From assembly GCA_020847985.1 (NCBI GenBank), contig JADLBC010000004.1:1-64000 (forward strand): 64,000 bases of DNA, given 5' to 3'. The DNA comes from Dehalococcoidia bacterium. Its GTDB lineage: Bacteria > Chloroflexota > Dehalococcoidia > Tepidiformales > Tepidiformaceae. The number at the start of each line of letters is the position of its first letter. Position 1 is the first letter of the stretch. Positions 34,800 through 43,199 of this stretch are shown here, in pieces. The position numbers and the translations under genes are program-made. The notes under the pieces were generated by a model, which was given only the letters and a program-made list of their open reading frames with translations, was not told the origin of the DNA and searched no databases.

Positions 34800-36797
34800 A
34801 TGATTCCCACGCTCGTGGTCCTTGGCCTCCTGTTGGCCTTGCTCGCGATCCTCGTCGTGGCCGGCAACATGCTGGTCAATATTGGCGGCCAGCAGGTCGG
34901 CATCATGGAGCGCCGCTACTTCGGCCGCGGCCTCCCCGAAGGACGGGTCGTCGCCCTGCGCGGTGAAGTTGGGTTCCAGGCGGGCGTGCTCGCCCCGGGC
35001 CTCCACGTCCTCATTCCCTTCCTCTACCGCGTGCAGAAGACCCCGATGATCGTCATCGGCGAGGAAGAAGTCGGTCTGCTCGAGTCCATCGACGGCCTCC
35101 CCCTCGATCCCGGCCGCATCTTCGCCCGCCGCGTCACCGGCCATGACTCCTTCCAGGATGGCGAGGCGTTCATCCGCAACGGCGGTCAGAAGGGCCCCCA
35201 GACCGACATCCTTCCACCCGGCCAGTACCGCATCAATACCTACCTCTTCCGCGTCCGCATCGAATCGGCGCTCATCGTCACCGCCAACAACATCGGCATC
35301 GTGACATCCCGCGATGGCGTTGCCATGGAGCCGGGCCGCCTGCTCGCGCGGCACGTCGACGGGCACAAGTCGTTCCAGGATGGCGAGGCGTTCGTCGCCG
35401 CCGGTGGCCAGCGCGGGCCGCAGATCGAGCTCATCCTCCCCGGCCGCTACCGCCTCAACCCCGACATGTTCGCCGTCGAAATCCGGCCAGCGACGGTCGT
35501 GCAGGCGAACCAGGTCGGGCTCATCACCGCCAAGGACGGCGCGCCTCTGCCGGCCGGCGAACTCGTCGCCGTCAATGTCGAGGGCCACAACGACTTCCAG
35601 GATGCCAGCAGCTTCCTTTCGAACGGCGGCCAGCGCGGCCCGCAGTACGACCTGCTCAAGCCGGGCACCTACTACATCAACCCGCTCATGTTCGATGTGA
35701 AGCTCGACCAGGTCGCCGTCGTCCAGCGCGGCGAAGTCGCTGTCCTGGTTTCGAACGTCGGCAAGGAGCCGGACCAGATCCCGGAGGAGCAGCGCCTCGC
35801 GCCGGCGACGGAGCGCTATGTCGTCCCCAGCGGCTATCGCGGCATCCAGGCCGAAGTCGCCGGCCCCGGCGTCTACTACCTGAACCGCTGGGCCTACATC
35901 GCCTACATCATCCCGACCACGAACCTCACGGTGGACTGGGCCGATGAAACCCCCATCGCCGATTCCGGCATCACGCCCGGCGAGCAGCGCGTCCAGCTCT
36001 TCAACCCGCTCTTGGTCATCAGCCGCGACGGCTTCGAAATGAAGGTCAGCGTCAAGGTCATCATGCGCGTCCGGCCCGACCAGGCGCCGCTCATGGTCGC
36101 CAAGATCGGCTCGGTGCAGAACCTCATCGACCACGTCATCCACCCGATGATCGACTCGTCCTTCCGCAACCAGGCGTCCTCGACGGAAGCCATGGCCTTC
36201 ATGCAGGACCGCGCCATCGAGCAGGAGAAGGCCGAGGACCGCGCCCGCGAAGAGCTGGAGAAGTACCACGTCGAATGCGTCCGCGTGCTCATCTCGCAGA
36301 TCATCCTGCCCAAGGAGTTGATGGACATTCAGACGCGGCGTGTCATCGCTGCCCAGCAGCAGGCGATGTTCGTCGAGCAGCAGAAGGCCGAACAGGAGCG
36401 CATCGGCACCGAGAACACGCGCGCCCAGGCCGACCAGCAGATCAATCTCGTGACCGCGCAGATCGGTGTCCAGGTGGCCGAACAGACCCGCCAGAAGACG
36501 ATCATCGAAGCCGAAGGCCGGGCACGCGCCGTCGAGCTCGAAGGTGACGCTGAAGGCAAGAAGATCCTCGCCATCGGCCGCGCCACCGCCGAGGCCTACC
36601 AGGACCAGGTCGCGGCTGTGGGCCAGATGAACCTCGCGGGCATCGAAGTGACGAAGTCCATCGCGACGGCCGGCCTCAAGATCACCCCGGACGTGCTCGT
36701 GGGCGGTGGCGGCTCGGATGGGAGCGGCAACATCTTCTCCGCCTTCATCGCCCAGCTTCTCTCCGAACACCGGAATGGAGCCGCCCCGGGCGGCTAA
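34800..36797 (+). CDS. SPFH/band-7 (flotillin-like) protein with triplicated N-terminal module
   Basis: The 665-aa protein starts with a membrane hairpin or helix (TLVVLGLLLALLAILVVAG), so it is anchored at the N-terminus. Residues about 85-310 hold three copies of a module. Each has a VGxxTxxDG strand, a GHxxFQD segment, a GGQ(K/R)GPQ turn and an xLxPGxYxIN strand. A canonical SPFH domain and a long coiled coil follow (EQEKAEDRAREELEKYHVE and EQQKAEQERIGTENTRAQADQQINL). The Gly-rich tail ends in AFIAQLLSE. Flotillin-like proteins form membrane microdomain scaffolds. The ATG follows GGAGACGG. A strong terminator lies downstream. Confidence 0.85.
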   Translation: MIPTLVVLGLLLALLAILVVAGNMLVNIGGQQVGIMERRYFGRGLPEGRVVALRGEVGFQAGVLAPGLHVLIPFLYRVQKTPMIVIGEEEVGLLESIDGLPLDPGRIFARRVTGHDSFQDGEAFIRNGGQKGPQTDILPPGQYRINTYLFRVRIESALIVTANNIGIVTSRDGVAMEPGRLLARHVDGHKSFQDGEAFVAAGGQRGPQIELILPGRYRLNPDMFAVEIRPATVVQANQVGLITAKDGAPLPAGELVAVNVEGHNDFQDASSFLSNGGQRGPQYDLLKPGTYYINPLMFDVKLDQVAVVQRGEVAVLVSNVGKEPDQIPEEQRLAPATERYVVPSGYRGIQAEVAGPGVYYLNRWAYIAYIIPTTNLTVDWADETPIADSGITPGEQRVQLFNPLLVISRDGFEMKVSVKVIMRVRPDQAPLMVAKIGSVQNLIDHVIHPMIDSSFRNQASSTEAMAFMQDRAIEQEKAEDRAREELEKYHVECVRVLISQIILPKELMDIQTRRVIAAQQQAMFVEQQKAEQERIGTENTRAQADQQINLVTAQIGVQVAEQTRQKTIIEAEGRARAVELEGDAEGKKILAIGRATAEAYQDQVAAVGQMNLAGIEVTKSIATAGLKITPDVLVGGGGSDGSGNIFSAFIAQLLSEHRNGAAPGG

Positions 36798-36926
36798 AGA
36801 AAAGAGAAAAGAGAAAGAGAAAAGGAGAAGGCCCCCGGCGCTCTTGCGCCGGGGGCCTTCGTGTTACGTGTGATGTTCCGTCGCTGTCGCGACTCCCTTT
36901 TCTCTTTCCTCTTATCTCTTCTCTTA
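36797..36926. repeat. Inverted purine/pyrimidine tracts flanking a terminator
   Basis: A purine tract of A and G only (36797-36832) precedes the terminator, and a pyrimidine-rich tract (36896-36926) follows it. They share an inverted 13-bp match, GAAAGAGAAAAGG against CCTTTTCTCTTTC. Together with the hairpin they make a nested inverted structure in the intergenic region between convergent genes. Confidence 0.6.
36829..36860. terminator. Strong hairpin terminator between SPFH and cyclophilin genes
   Basis: Perfect 14-bp arms AAGGCCCCCGGCGC and GCGCCGGGGGCCTT surround a four-base loop TCTT. The A-rich side gives a T-run for the minus strand, and the TT after the stem serves the plus strand. 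Confidence 0.85.
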
Positions 36927-37739
36927 CTGCCCCTGCGCCGTCTCCACGATCGTGACCGACTGGATCTTGTCGCCCTGCTTGATCTGGTTGACCACGTCCA
37001 TGCCCTTGGTCACCTGTCCGAACGGGTAGAAGCGCTTCTGGTTCGGTGCGTCCTGGTCGAGGCTGGGATTGTCCTTGAGGTTCACGAAGAACTGGCTCCC
37101 GAACTTCGTCGATCCGCTCGCGCGGGCCATCGAGACGTAGCCCGCCTGGTTCTTCAGGTCGTTCGCTTCCTGCTCGGTCTCAAACCCGGGGCCGCCGGTG
37201 CCCGTGCCCAGGGGGTCGCCACCCTGGACCACGAAGTCGGCGACGACGCGATGGAAGACGATCCCGTCGAAGTACTTCTTCTGCGCGAGGAAGACGAACA
37301 CGTTTACGGTGTTCGGGCTCTTGTCATCGAAGAGCTTGATCGTGATTTCGCCCTTGTCCGTCTTGAGCACGGCCGAGTAGTCCTTCGTGGCCGCGTCGAT
37401 CACTTGCTCGGCCTTGGTGAACTTCTTCGGGTCCGGCGTCGCCGTCGGCGTGGGCGAGGCGTTGGGGTCGGGCGTCGCCGTGGGCGCGGCCACGGTCGGC
37501 GTGGGGATGTCCGCATCCGCGCCATTCGAGTCGTTCGACCGTGCGAACACGGCCGCGAACAATCCGCCGATCATGATGACCGCGCCGACCACCCAGAACG
37601 CCGTGCTGTTCTGCATCAGGTTCATGGGGAACGGCGGTTTCATCTTCTCCGCCGTGTGCTCGCCGCCGAGCGTGTAGGTCTTCTTGCGAGCCGTCTGCTG
37701 CCGCAGATGCTGCTGCTCTCGTCGCTGTCGCTTCGCCAA
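36924..37739 (-). CDS. Cyclophilin-type peptidyl-prolyl isomerase, membrane-anchored
   Basis: The 271-aa protein has a basic cytoplasmic N-terminus, one helix (TAFWVVGAVIMIGGLFAAVFA, about 46-66), a Thr/Pro linker and an extracytoplasmic cyclophilin domain. Key motifs are YFDGIVFHRVVADFVVQGGDPLGTGTGGPGF, which contains the catalytic FHR segment, and FGSQFFVNLKDNPSLD. The tail FGQVTKGMDVVNQI is typical. It probably catalyses prolyl isomerisation of exported proteins outside the membrane. It is monocistronic and converges on the SPFH gene across the terminator. Confidence 0.92.
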   Translation of the reverse strand: MAKRQRREQQHLRQQTARKKTYTLGGEHTAEKMKPPFPMNLMQNSTAFWVVGAVIMIGGLFAAVFARSNDSNGADADIPTPTVAAPTATPDPNASPTPTATPDPKKFTKAEQVIDAATKDYSAVLKTDKGEITIKLFDDKSPNTVNVFVFLAQKKYFDGIVFHRVVADFVVQGGDPLGTGTGGPGFETEQEANDLKNQAGYVSMARASGSTKFGSQFFVNLKDNPSLDQDAPNQKRFYPFGQVTKGMDVVNQIKQGDKIQSVTIVETAQGQ

Positions 37740-37837
37740 TGTGGGATTCCTCGTTCGCGCGGCTCACTCCCGCTCGCGCCTGTGACGCCAGTATACGAAC
37801 GCCCGATCGCACGGCAAAACGGGGCGGAAACCCCCGG

Positions 37838-39373
37838 TTAGCCGAAGCCCAGCTTCGCGAGCTCGAAGCGCGTCACTTCGCGGTCATCCCAGGGCTGCGC
37901 CTCGCGGCCGTAGATGATGGATTGCTCGTGGCCCTTCCCCAGGATCACGACCATATCCCCGGGGCCGGCCTTCCGCAGCGCGGCTTCGATCGCCTCGCGC
38001 CGGTCCTCGACTTCGATGAAGTCCTCGCCGCGCCGGCGTCCCGCGCCTTCGGCGTGCCGGCCGATCTCGCGCACGATTTCGCCCGGGTCCTCCGAACGAG
38101 GGTCCTCGTTCGTGAAGACCGCGAAATCGGCACCCGAGGCGGCGGCGCGCCCGACGCCAAAGCGCCGCCCGGGGTCACGTTCGCCAGCCGCGCCCACGAC
38201 CACGATGAGCTTGTTCTTCGTCACTTCGCGCAGCACTTCGAGCACCTTGCGGACCGCATCGCCGGTGTGGGCGTAGTCGACGATCACATCGAACGGCTGT
38301 CCGCTCGCGATCCGCTCCATGCGGCCGGGCACACCGGGGCATTCACCCAGCCCGCGAACGACCTGCTGCAGCTGCAAACCGGCCGCGAGACCCGCCGAGG
38401 CCGCGGCCAACGCGTTCGCGACATTGAAGAGCGCGGGCAGCCGGATGTGTGCCTCGGCCATGCCCCAGCGCGTCACCAGCCGGAAGTCGGTGCCGTCGGC
38501 GCGCAGGGCGACATTGCGCGCGAGTACGTCCGCGTCGCGCGCCTCCAACCCGTATTGCATGGCCCGGGCGCGGCGGCTGCGCGTGAGCATGAAGTTCGCC
38601 GAAGGGTCGTCCGCGTTCGCGATGGCAACCTTCGCCACGCCCTTGTCCGCGCTGCGATCCAGCGCCGCGAAGAGCATGCCCTTCGCTTCGCGGTACGCCT
38701 CAAACGTCTTGTGGAAGTCCAGGTGGTCGCCCGTGATGTTCGTCAGGACGGCGATGTCGTATTCGACATCGTCCAGCCGGTGCAGCGCCAGCCCGTGGCT
38801 CGTCGATTCCACGACGGCGAAGTCGCAGCCGGCGTCGGCCATCCTGCGTAGCAGCCGCTGGACCTCCGGCGCCTCGGGCGTCGTCATTCGCCCGGAGACG
38901 TGCCCGCTTTCGCCGGGGAGGTAGGTATCGACGGTACCGAGGCGTCCGACGCGCGCCCCCGATGCCTCGAGCACGCTCGTGACCAGGTGCGAAGTCGTGG
39001 TCTTGCCGTCGGTGCCGGTGATGCCGATGACCGTCATCGCGCGCGAGGGGTAGCCTTCGAACCACGCCGCGGCCTTCGAAAGCGCCGCCCGCGTGTCGTC
39101 CACGGCGACCACCGCCGTATCGCCGGCGATGTTCTGCCAGGCCGCCGCGTGGTCCCGCTGCACCACAACCGCGCCGGCGCCCGCAGCGATCGCGGCATCG
39201 AGGAAGCGGTGGCCATCGGCGCTGAAGCCCGGCACGGCGACGAATGCCGTCCCCTGTGCCACCCGCCGCGAGTCGTGTTCGATTGCGCCCAGGGTTCCCG
39301 CGTCATCGCCACGGACCAACGCCGCACCGGGCATGGCTGCAACCAGCGCCGCCACCGTTCGCGCATCGGACAC
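37838..39373 (-). CDS. murE: UDP-N-acetylmuramoyl-tripeptide synthetase
   Basis: The 511-aa ATP-dependent ligase adds the third amino acid to the peptidoglycan stem. The nucleotide motif GITGTDGKTTT is near residue 115, the middle domain contains TNITGDHLDFH and the late domain VIVDYAHTGDAV. The substrate-recognition site normally read as DNPR in diaminopimelate enzymes appears as TNEDPRSEDPGEI, that is EDPR. This leaves the third residue (diaminopimelate, ornithine or lysine) open. GTG at 39373 has GGAGG six bases before it. No other mur genes are next to it. Confidence 0.92.
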   Translation of the reverse strand: MSDARTVAALVAAMPGAALVRGDDAGTLGAIEHDSRRVAQGTAFVAVPGFSADGHRFLDAAIAAGAGAVVVQRDHAAAWQNIAGDTAVVAVDDTRAALSKAAAWFEGYPSRAMTVIGITGTDGKTTTSHLVTSVLEASGARVGRLGTVDTYLPGESGHVSGRMTTPEAPEVQRLLRRMADAGCDFAVVESTSHGLALHRLDDVEYDIAVLTNITGDHLDFHKTFEAYREAKGMLFAALDRSADKGVAKVAIANADDPSANFMLTRSRRARAMQYGLEARDADVLARNVALRADGTDFRLVTRWGMAEAHIRLPALFNVANALAAASAGLAAGLQLQQVVRGLGECPGVPGRMERIASGQPFDVIVDYAHTGDAVRKVLEVLREVTKNKLIVVVGAAGERDPGRRFGVGRAAASGADFAVFTNEDPRSEDPGEIVREIGRHAEGAGRRRGEDFIEVEDRREAIEAALRKAGPGDMVVILGKGHEQSIIYGREAQPWDDREVTRFELAKLGFG

Positions 39374-39446
39374 GGTCCACCTCCGGCGCGGACGCTCTCG
39401 CCCGCCCGGCCATGGTATCCGAGGGGGCTGTTGCCCGGTACCTCGC

Positions 39447-40022
39447 CTACTCCCCTGCGGCCACCCGCCACAGGTCGAGGAAGTTCGTGAGCATGCGCGC
39501 CGTCGCGCCCCAGATGAGGTCGTCCTGCCACTGGTAGGCCGGCATCTCCCGCTGCACACCGTTGATCACGCGCCGGTCCGGCACGTACGAATCCGGGTGC
39601 CGCAGGTGGTCCACCGGCACTTCCAGCAGGTACGCAACCTCTTCGTCGCTGAAGGTCCATTCGTACGGGTAGTGCGCGAGCCAGCCCACGTAGGGCGTCA
39701 CGGCGAAGTTGCTGATCGTCTTGATGTCGTCCAGCTGCCCCAGGATCTCGATATGGTCCGGGTGGACGCCGATCTCCTCATGCGTTTCGCGGATGGCCGT
39801 GCGCACGAGGTCACCCTCGTCCTCCGGGTCCTGCCCCCCGCCGGGGAAGCTGATCTGGCCCTTGTGCGCGTCGACGCGGTCGGTGCGCTTCTGGAAGACG
39901 ACGTGGTGGCGGCCGTGGTGCTCGTAGACGAGCACGAGGACGGCGGCCGGCCAGAGCGAGTCATCCTTTTCGATCCCCTGCGGTTCGTATCCCGCGAGCA
40001 CATCGCGCAGCTTGTCCCGCAT
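39447..40022 (-). CDS. Nudix hydrolase, CoA pyrophosphatase-like (NUDT7/8 type)
   Basis: This 191-aa protein has a canonical Nudix box in GGGQDPEDEGDLVRTAIRETHEEIGV, with the metal-binding Glu residues. The upstream segment FQKRTDRVDAHKGQISFPGG matches the UPF0035/CoA-diphosphatase signature. It is therefore likely to cleave CoA or acyl-CoA to phosphopantetheine and 3',5'-ADP. It is the last gene of the APH - helical protein - Nudix operon, with TGATG overlap to the gene before. Confidence 0.9.
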   Translation of the reverse strand: MRDKLRDVLAGYEPQGIEKDDSLWPAAVLVLVYEHHGRHHVVFQKRTDRVDAHKGQISFPGGGQDPEDEGDLVRTAIRETHEEIGVHPDHIEILGQLDDIKTISNFAVTPYVGWLAHYPYEWTFSDEEVAYLLEVPVDHLRHPDSYVPDRRVINGVQREMPAYQWQDDLIWGATARMLTNFLDLWRVAAGE

Positions 40023-40468
40023 CAGATGCGCGCCTCCACATGCCGCCGCCGCGTCGATTCGCGCAGCTCCTCCCAGATTCGTTCCTCCATCGCTCGCGCT
40101 CCCTCCCCCGGCGTCTCTTCGATCGCCGCGTGCACGTCCACCAGTATGGCGCGAAGCCGGTCGTTGATCCCCTGCAGGGTGCTCACTCGCAGGTCGGGGG
40201 ATGTGTTGGCCGCGGCCGCTTCCCGCGCGCGCTCCGCAAGGGCCGTGTCCGGAACGATCGCCGCCGCGTCCGCGAGAATCGCCGCGACCGCCCCGTTCTC
40301 CACCGAGAGGCGGTCCGCCATGCGGTCGAACTCCGTCGCGACTACCCGCAGCAGGACGGCCGAGAGCCCTGCGAGCTGTTGCCCGAAGGGCGTGCGCACC
40401 TCCGGGGCCACCTTCGTCATGAGCGAAATCGCCACCCCGTTGAGCACGCGCCCGGCGTCCGGCTTCAT
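40022..40468 (-). CDS. Helical protein of unknown function in an APH-Nudix operon
   Basis: The 148-aa protein is predicted to be all helix, with heptad-like stretches such as FGQQLAGLSAVLLRVVATEFDRMADRLSVE and AERAREAAAANTSPDLRVSTLQGINDRLRAILVDVHAAIEE. No cysteine or obvious catalytic motif is seen. ATG at 40468 follows GGAGGGC and overlaps the APH gene stop (ATGA). The stop overlaps the Nudix ATG (TGATG). It lies between a phosphotransferase and a CoA-pyrophosphatase, so an acyl-CoA-linked role is plausible, and I do not recognise the family. Confidence 0.65.
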   Translation of the reverse strand: MKPDAGRVLNGVAISLMTKVAPEVRTPFGQQLAGLSAVLLRVVATEFDRMADRLSVENGAVAAILADAAAIVPDTALAERAREAAAANTSPDLRVSTLQGINDRLRAILVDVHAAIEETPGEGARAMEERIWEELRESTRRRHVEARI

Positions 40469-41484
40469 CCCGCCCTCCCCAGCGATTCCAGCAAGGCCTC
40501 GTCCTCGGCGTTGATCAGCGTGTACGACACCATCGGCAGGATGAGTTCGTCCGTCCGGCCCTCCTGGAACGACTTGGTCCCCGTCAGCCAGATGCCCTGG
40601 GCCTTCACGTTCGAAAACACGGACCACCAGCGCAGCGCGTCCCGGTCGACGGCCGTGCCGCTCGCTGCTTCGTACGTGGCGATGGCGTCCCGTTCCGCGA
40701 TGATGCCGCCCTTGCGCCCGTCGCGGGCCCACTCCCAGTCCTTCATGAAGCCCCAGGCGAGGTCCTCGATGGGGTCGCCGAGGTGCGCCATTTCCCAATC
40801 GACCACCGCCCGGATGGTACCGTCGCGGTGGTAGAGGATGTTGCCCACGCGGTAGTCGCCGTGCACGACGGTCACCCTCGGCGGCGGAGGCGGCGGGTTG
40901 CGGCGCAGCCAGCGAATCCCGGCGCGCACGATGGGCTGGGGGCTCAGCTCATTCGCATCGACCACCGCTTCCCACGTATCGAGTTCGCGCTTCCAGCACT
41001 CCCCGGGCTCGGGCGCCTCCGAAACCTCCAGGAGTGCCGGCGTGCGCCAGTCGAAGGCGTGGATCGCGGCCAGGATCTCGTACATGTGCCGCGCGATGTT
41101 CGGCCGCGCTGCATCCCACGCCGGCTCCTGCAGCCGGCGCGTGTTCGACTCGATTTCGCCGATGCGGTCCATGATGAAGAACGAACCGTCGAGATGGCTG
41201 GCGTCGTGTTCGATCCAGCGCATCGCCGGCACCGGCACCTTCGAATTGGCGAAGGCGCGGTAATACGCGTACTCGGTCTCGCGGTTCGATTCGAGCAGGC
41301 TCGCGGGCGGGTCCTTGCGGAGGATGAACTCGTTCGCGCGCCGTTCGCCGCCTTCGCGCCAGGTGGCTTTGAACATCCACGTCTCGCGGCTGGCACCACC
41401 GGGGATGCGGTACAGGTGCGAAACGCGCACCTCCTCGGCGCCCGCGAGCTTCCCCGCGAGGTAGGCGGCGATCCGGTCTTCCAT
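40465..41484 (-). CDS. APH-like phosphotransferase (ACAD10-type)
   Basis: The 339-aa kinase-fold protein has the aminoglycoside/choline-kinase motifs: the nucleotide loop RIPGGASRETWMF, the ATP Lys in FILRKDP, the catalytic VTVVHGDYRVGNIL and the metal-binding VVDWEMAHLGDPIEDLAWG. Wording and length match the APH domain linked to acyl-CoA dehydrogenases, such as ACAD10, which are thought to phosphorylate hydroxy-acyl-CoA intermediates. A role in antibiotic resistance is unlikely. It leads an operon with the helical protein and a CoA-type Nudix enzyme, which supports the acyl-CoA view. Confidence 0.85.
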   Translation of the reverse strand: MEDRIAAYLAGKLAGAEEVRVSHLYRIPGGASRETWMFKATWREGGERRANEFILRKDPPASLLESNRETEYAYYRAFANSKVPVPAMRWIEHDASHLDGSFFIMDRIGEIESNTRRLQEPAWDAARPNIARHMYEILAAIHAFDWRTPALLEVSEAPEPGECWKRELDTWEAVVDANELSPQPIVRAGIRWLRRNPPPPPPRVTVVHGDYRVGNILYHRDGTIRAVVDWEMAHLGDPIEDLAWGFMKDWEWARDGRKGGIIAERDAIATYEAASGTAVDRDALRWWSVFSNVKAQGIWLTGTKSFQEGRTDELILPMVSYTLINAEDEALLESLGRAG

Positions 41485-41523
41485 GGCGGCGAACTCTACG
41501 CGTTAGCCGCGGCCGGGGCGAGC

Positions 41524-42117
41524 CTAAAGGGTGCCCTTCGTGCTGGGGATGTCGCCGCCTCGCCGCGGATCGATGCGCGTCGCCGCGTCCAGCGCCCGTG
41601 CCAGCGCCTTGAACGCCGCCTCGGCCTTGTGGTGGTCGTTCACACCCGCCAGCACCTTCACATGGATCGAGGCCTTGAGCGCGAACGCGAACGACTCCAG
41701 GAAGTGCTTGAGGAGGTCGCCGGGGAACCCGCCGAGGTCGCGGCCGAGCAGCTGCAGGTCGATCACCGCGTATGGCCGCCCGCTGAGGTCGACCGCCGCG
41801 AAGGCGAGCGCCTCGTCGAGCGGCATGTACGCTGAACCCGCGCGCACGAGCCCGGCCTTGTTCCCCAGCGCGAGCGCGAACGCCTCCCCGAGTGCGATGC
41901 CGCAGTCCTCGATCGTGTGGTGCTGGTCGATGTGCAGGTCGCCGGTCGCGCGCACCTCGAGGTCGAACACGCCGTGCTTGGCGATGTGGCTGAGCATGTG
42001 GTCGAACATGCCCACGCCCGTCGCCGTGACGAACTGGCCCGTGCCATCGAGGTTCACGCTGATATCGATGGTGGTCTCGGCCGTCCGCCGTTCGATGCTT
42101 GCCGTTCGCTCGCTCAT
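41524..42117 (-). CDS. hisB: Imidazoleglycerol-phosphate dehydratase
   Basis: This 197-aa enzyme performs the sixth step of histidine synthesis. Both metal-binding repeats are visible: GVGMFDHMLSHIAKHGVFDLEVRATGDLHIDQHHTIEDCGIALG and, in the second half, HFLESFAFALKASIHVKVLAGVNDHHKAEAAFKALARAL. It is the last gene of the his operon, starting four bases inside the hisC end (ATGA). The length shows it lacks the HisB phosphatase domain of enteric bacteria. Confidence 0.97.
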   Translation of the reverse strand: MSERTASIERRTAETTIDISVNLDGTGQFVTATGVGMFDHMLSHIAKHGVFDLEVRATGDLHIDQHHTIEDCGIALGEAFALALGNKAGLVRAGSAYMPLDEALAFAAVDLSGRPYAVIDLQLLGRDLGGFPGDLLKHFLESFAFALKASIHVKVLAGVNDHHKAEAAFKALARALDAATRIDPRRGGDIPSTKGTL

Positions 42118-43199
42118 GCCGTCTCCAGGTGGTGGAGCGCCGCGAGCAGCCGGTCCGTGTCCTCGGGCCGCCCCGCGCTGATGCGAATGTAGTTCCTCAG
42201 GTCCGGGCGGTCGTAGTAGCGCACGAGCACGCCCTGGCGGCGCAGCCCATCACGCACCTCCAGCGCGCTCCGCCCGTGGACCTCGAAGAGCACGAAGTTC
42301 GCCTCCGAGGGCAGCGGCCGCAGCCAGCCCGTCTCCGCCACGAGGCGCGCCATGCGGTCCCGCTCGGCCACCATCGCGCTCACCATCTCGGCAATCTGGC
42401 CGCGGTGCTCAATCGCCACGCGCGCCGCGACATCGGCGGCGACGTTCACGTTGTAGGGCTGCTTGATTGCCATCATGCGCAGCGCGAGCTCGGGGTGGCA
42501 GAGCGCGTAGCCCACGCGCAGGCCCGCGAGCGCCGCCCACTTGCTAAAGGTGCGCAGGAGGATGAGATTGTCATAACGCGCGAGTTTCCCTGTCGCCGTC
42601 TGCCCGCCGAACTCGATGTACGCCTCATCGACCACGATCAGCGCGTCCAGTTCGCAGAGCGCATCGACCTCCTCGGGCCGCAGCGCGTTCCCGGTGGGAT
42701 TGTTCGGCGAAGTCAGGAATACGACGCGCGCGCCCCCGGCCACCGCGTCCGCGATGCCCTTGAGGTCGGGTGCGAACCCCGCCAGCCGCGGCACGTCCAC
42801 GACCCTGGCGCGGCCCAGCTGCGCGAGGAACTGGTACATCCCGAACGTCGGCGTGACATTTACCACCGCCTCGGGCATCGTCAGCCGGAGGACGATGTCG
42901 ATGAGCTCGTCGGCGCCCGTCCCCGCGACCACCTGCTCGGGCGTCACGCCCGCGTACCCCGCGATGGCCTCGCGCAGCGCCGTCTGCCCGGGGTCCGGGT
43001 AGATGTGCAGGTCGGCGCGCGCGATCGCCTCGCGAATCTCGGGCAGCGGCCCGTAGAGATTCTCGTTCGCGTCGAGCTTCACCAGCCGCTCGATGGGCAC
43101 GCCAATCTCGGCCGCCAGCACATCGAGCGGCTTTACGGGCGTGTACTCCTCCAGGTCGTCGAAGTCCGCCCGCAGGTAGCGCAGGGGCGTCGTTTGCAT
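42114..43199 (-). CDS. hisC: Histidinol-phosphate aminotransferase
   Basis: This 361-aa PLP enzyme has the aminotransferase-I motifs: KLDANENLYGP at the N-terminus, FLTSPNNPTGNAL, the Schiff-base lysine in LLRTFSKWAALAGLRVGYAL, and the phosphate-binding Arg in YIRISAGRPEDT. ATG at 43199 shares its base with the hisD stop (TGATG), so both genes are translated in a coupled way. The longer frame to 43937 is antisense-like and overlaps hisD in a different frame, so I rejected it. Confidence 0.96.
   Translation of the reverse strand: MQTTPLRYLRADFDDLEEYTPVKPLDVLAAEIGVPIERLVKLDANENLYGPLPEIREAIARADLHIYPDPGQTALREAIAGYAGVTPEQVVAGTGADELIDIVLRLTMPEAVVNVTPTFGMYQFLAQLGRARVVDVPRLAGFAPDLKGIADAVAGGARVVFLTSPNNPTGNALRPEEVDALCELDALIVVDEAYIEFGGQTATGKLARYDNLILLRTFSKWAALAGLRVGYALCHPELALRMMAIKQPYNVNVAADVAARVAIEHRGQIAEMVSAMVAERDRMARLVAETGWLRPLPSEANFVLFEVHGRSALEVRDGLRRQGVLVRYYDRPDLRNYIRISAGRPEDTDRLLAALHHLETA

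Noticed and set aside
39447-40022. Nudix gene as the NrtR regulator for the nadA operators
   Set aside because: It lacks a winged-helix domain and has the CoA-pyrophosphatase signature.
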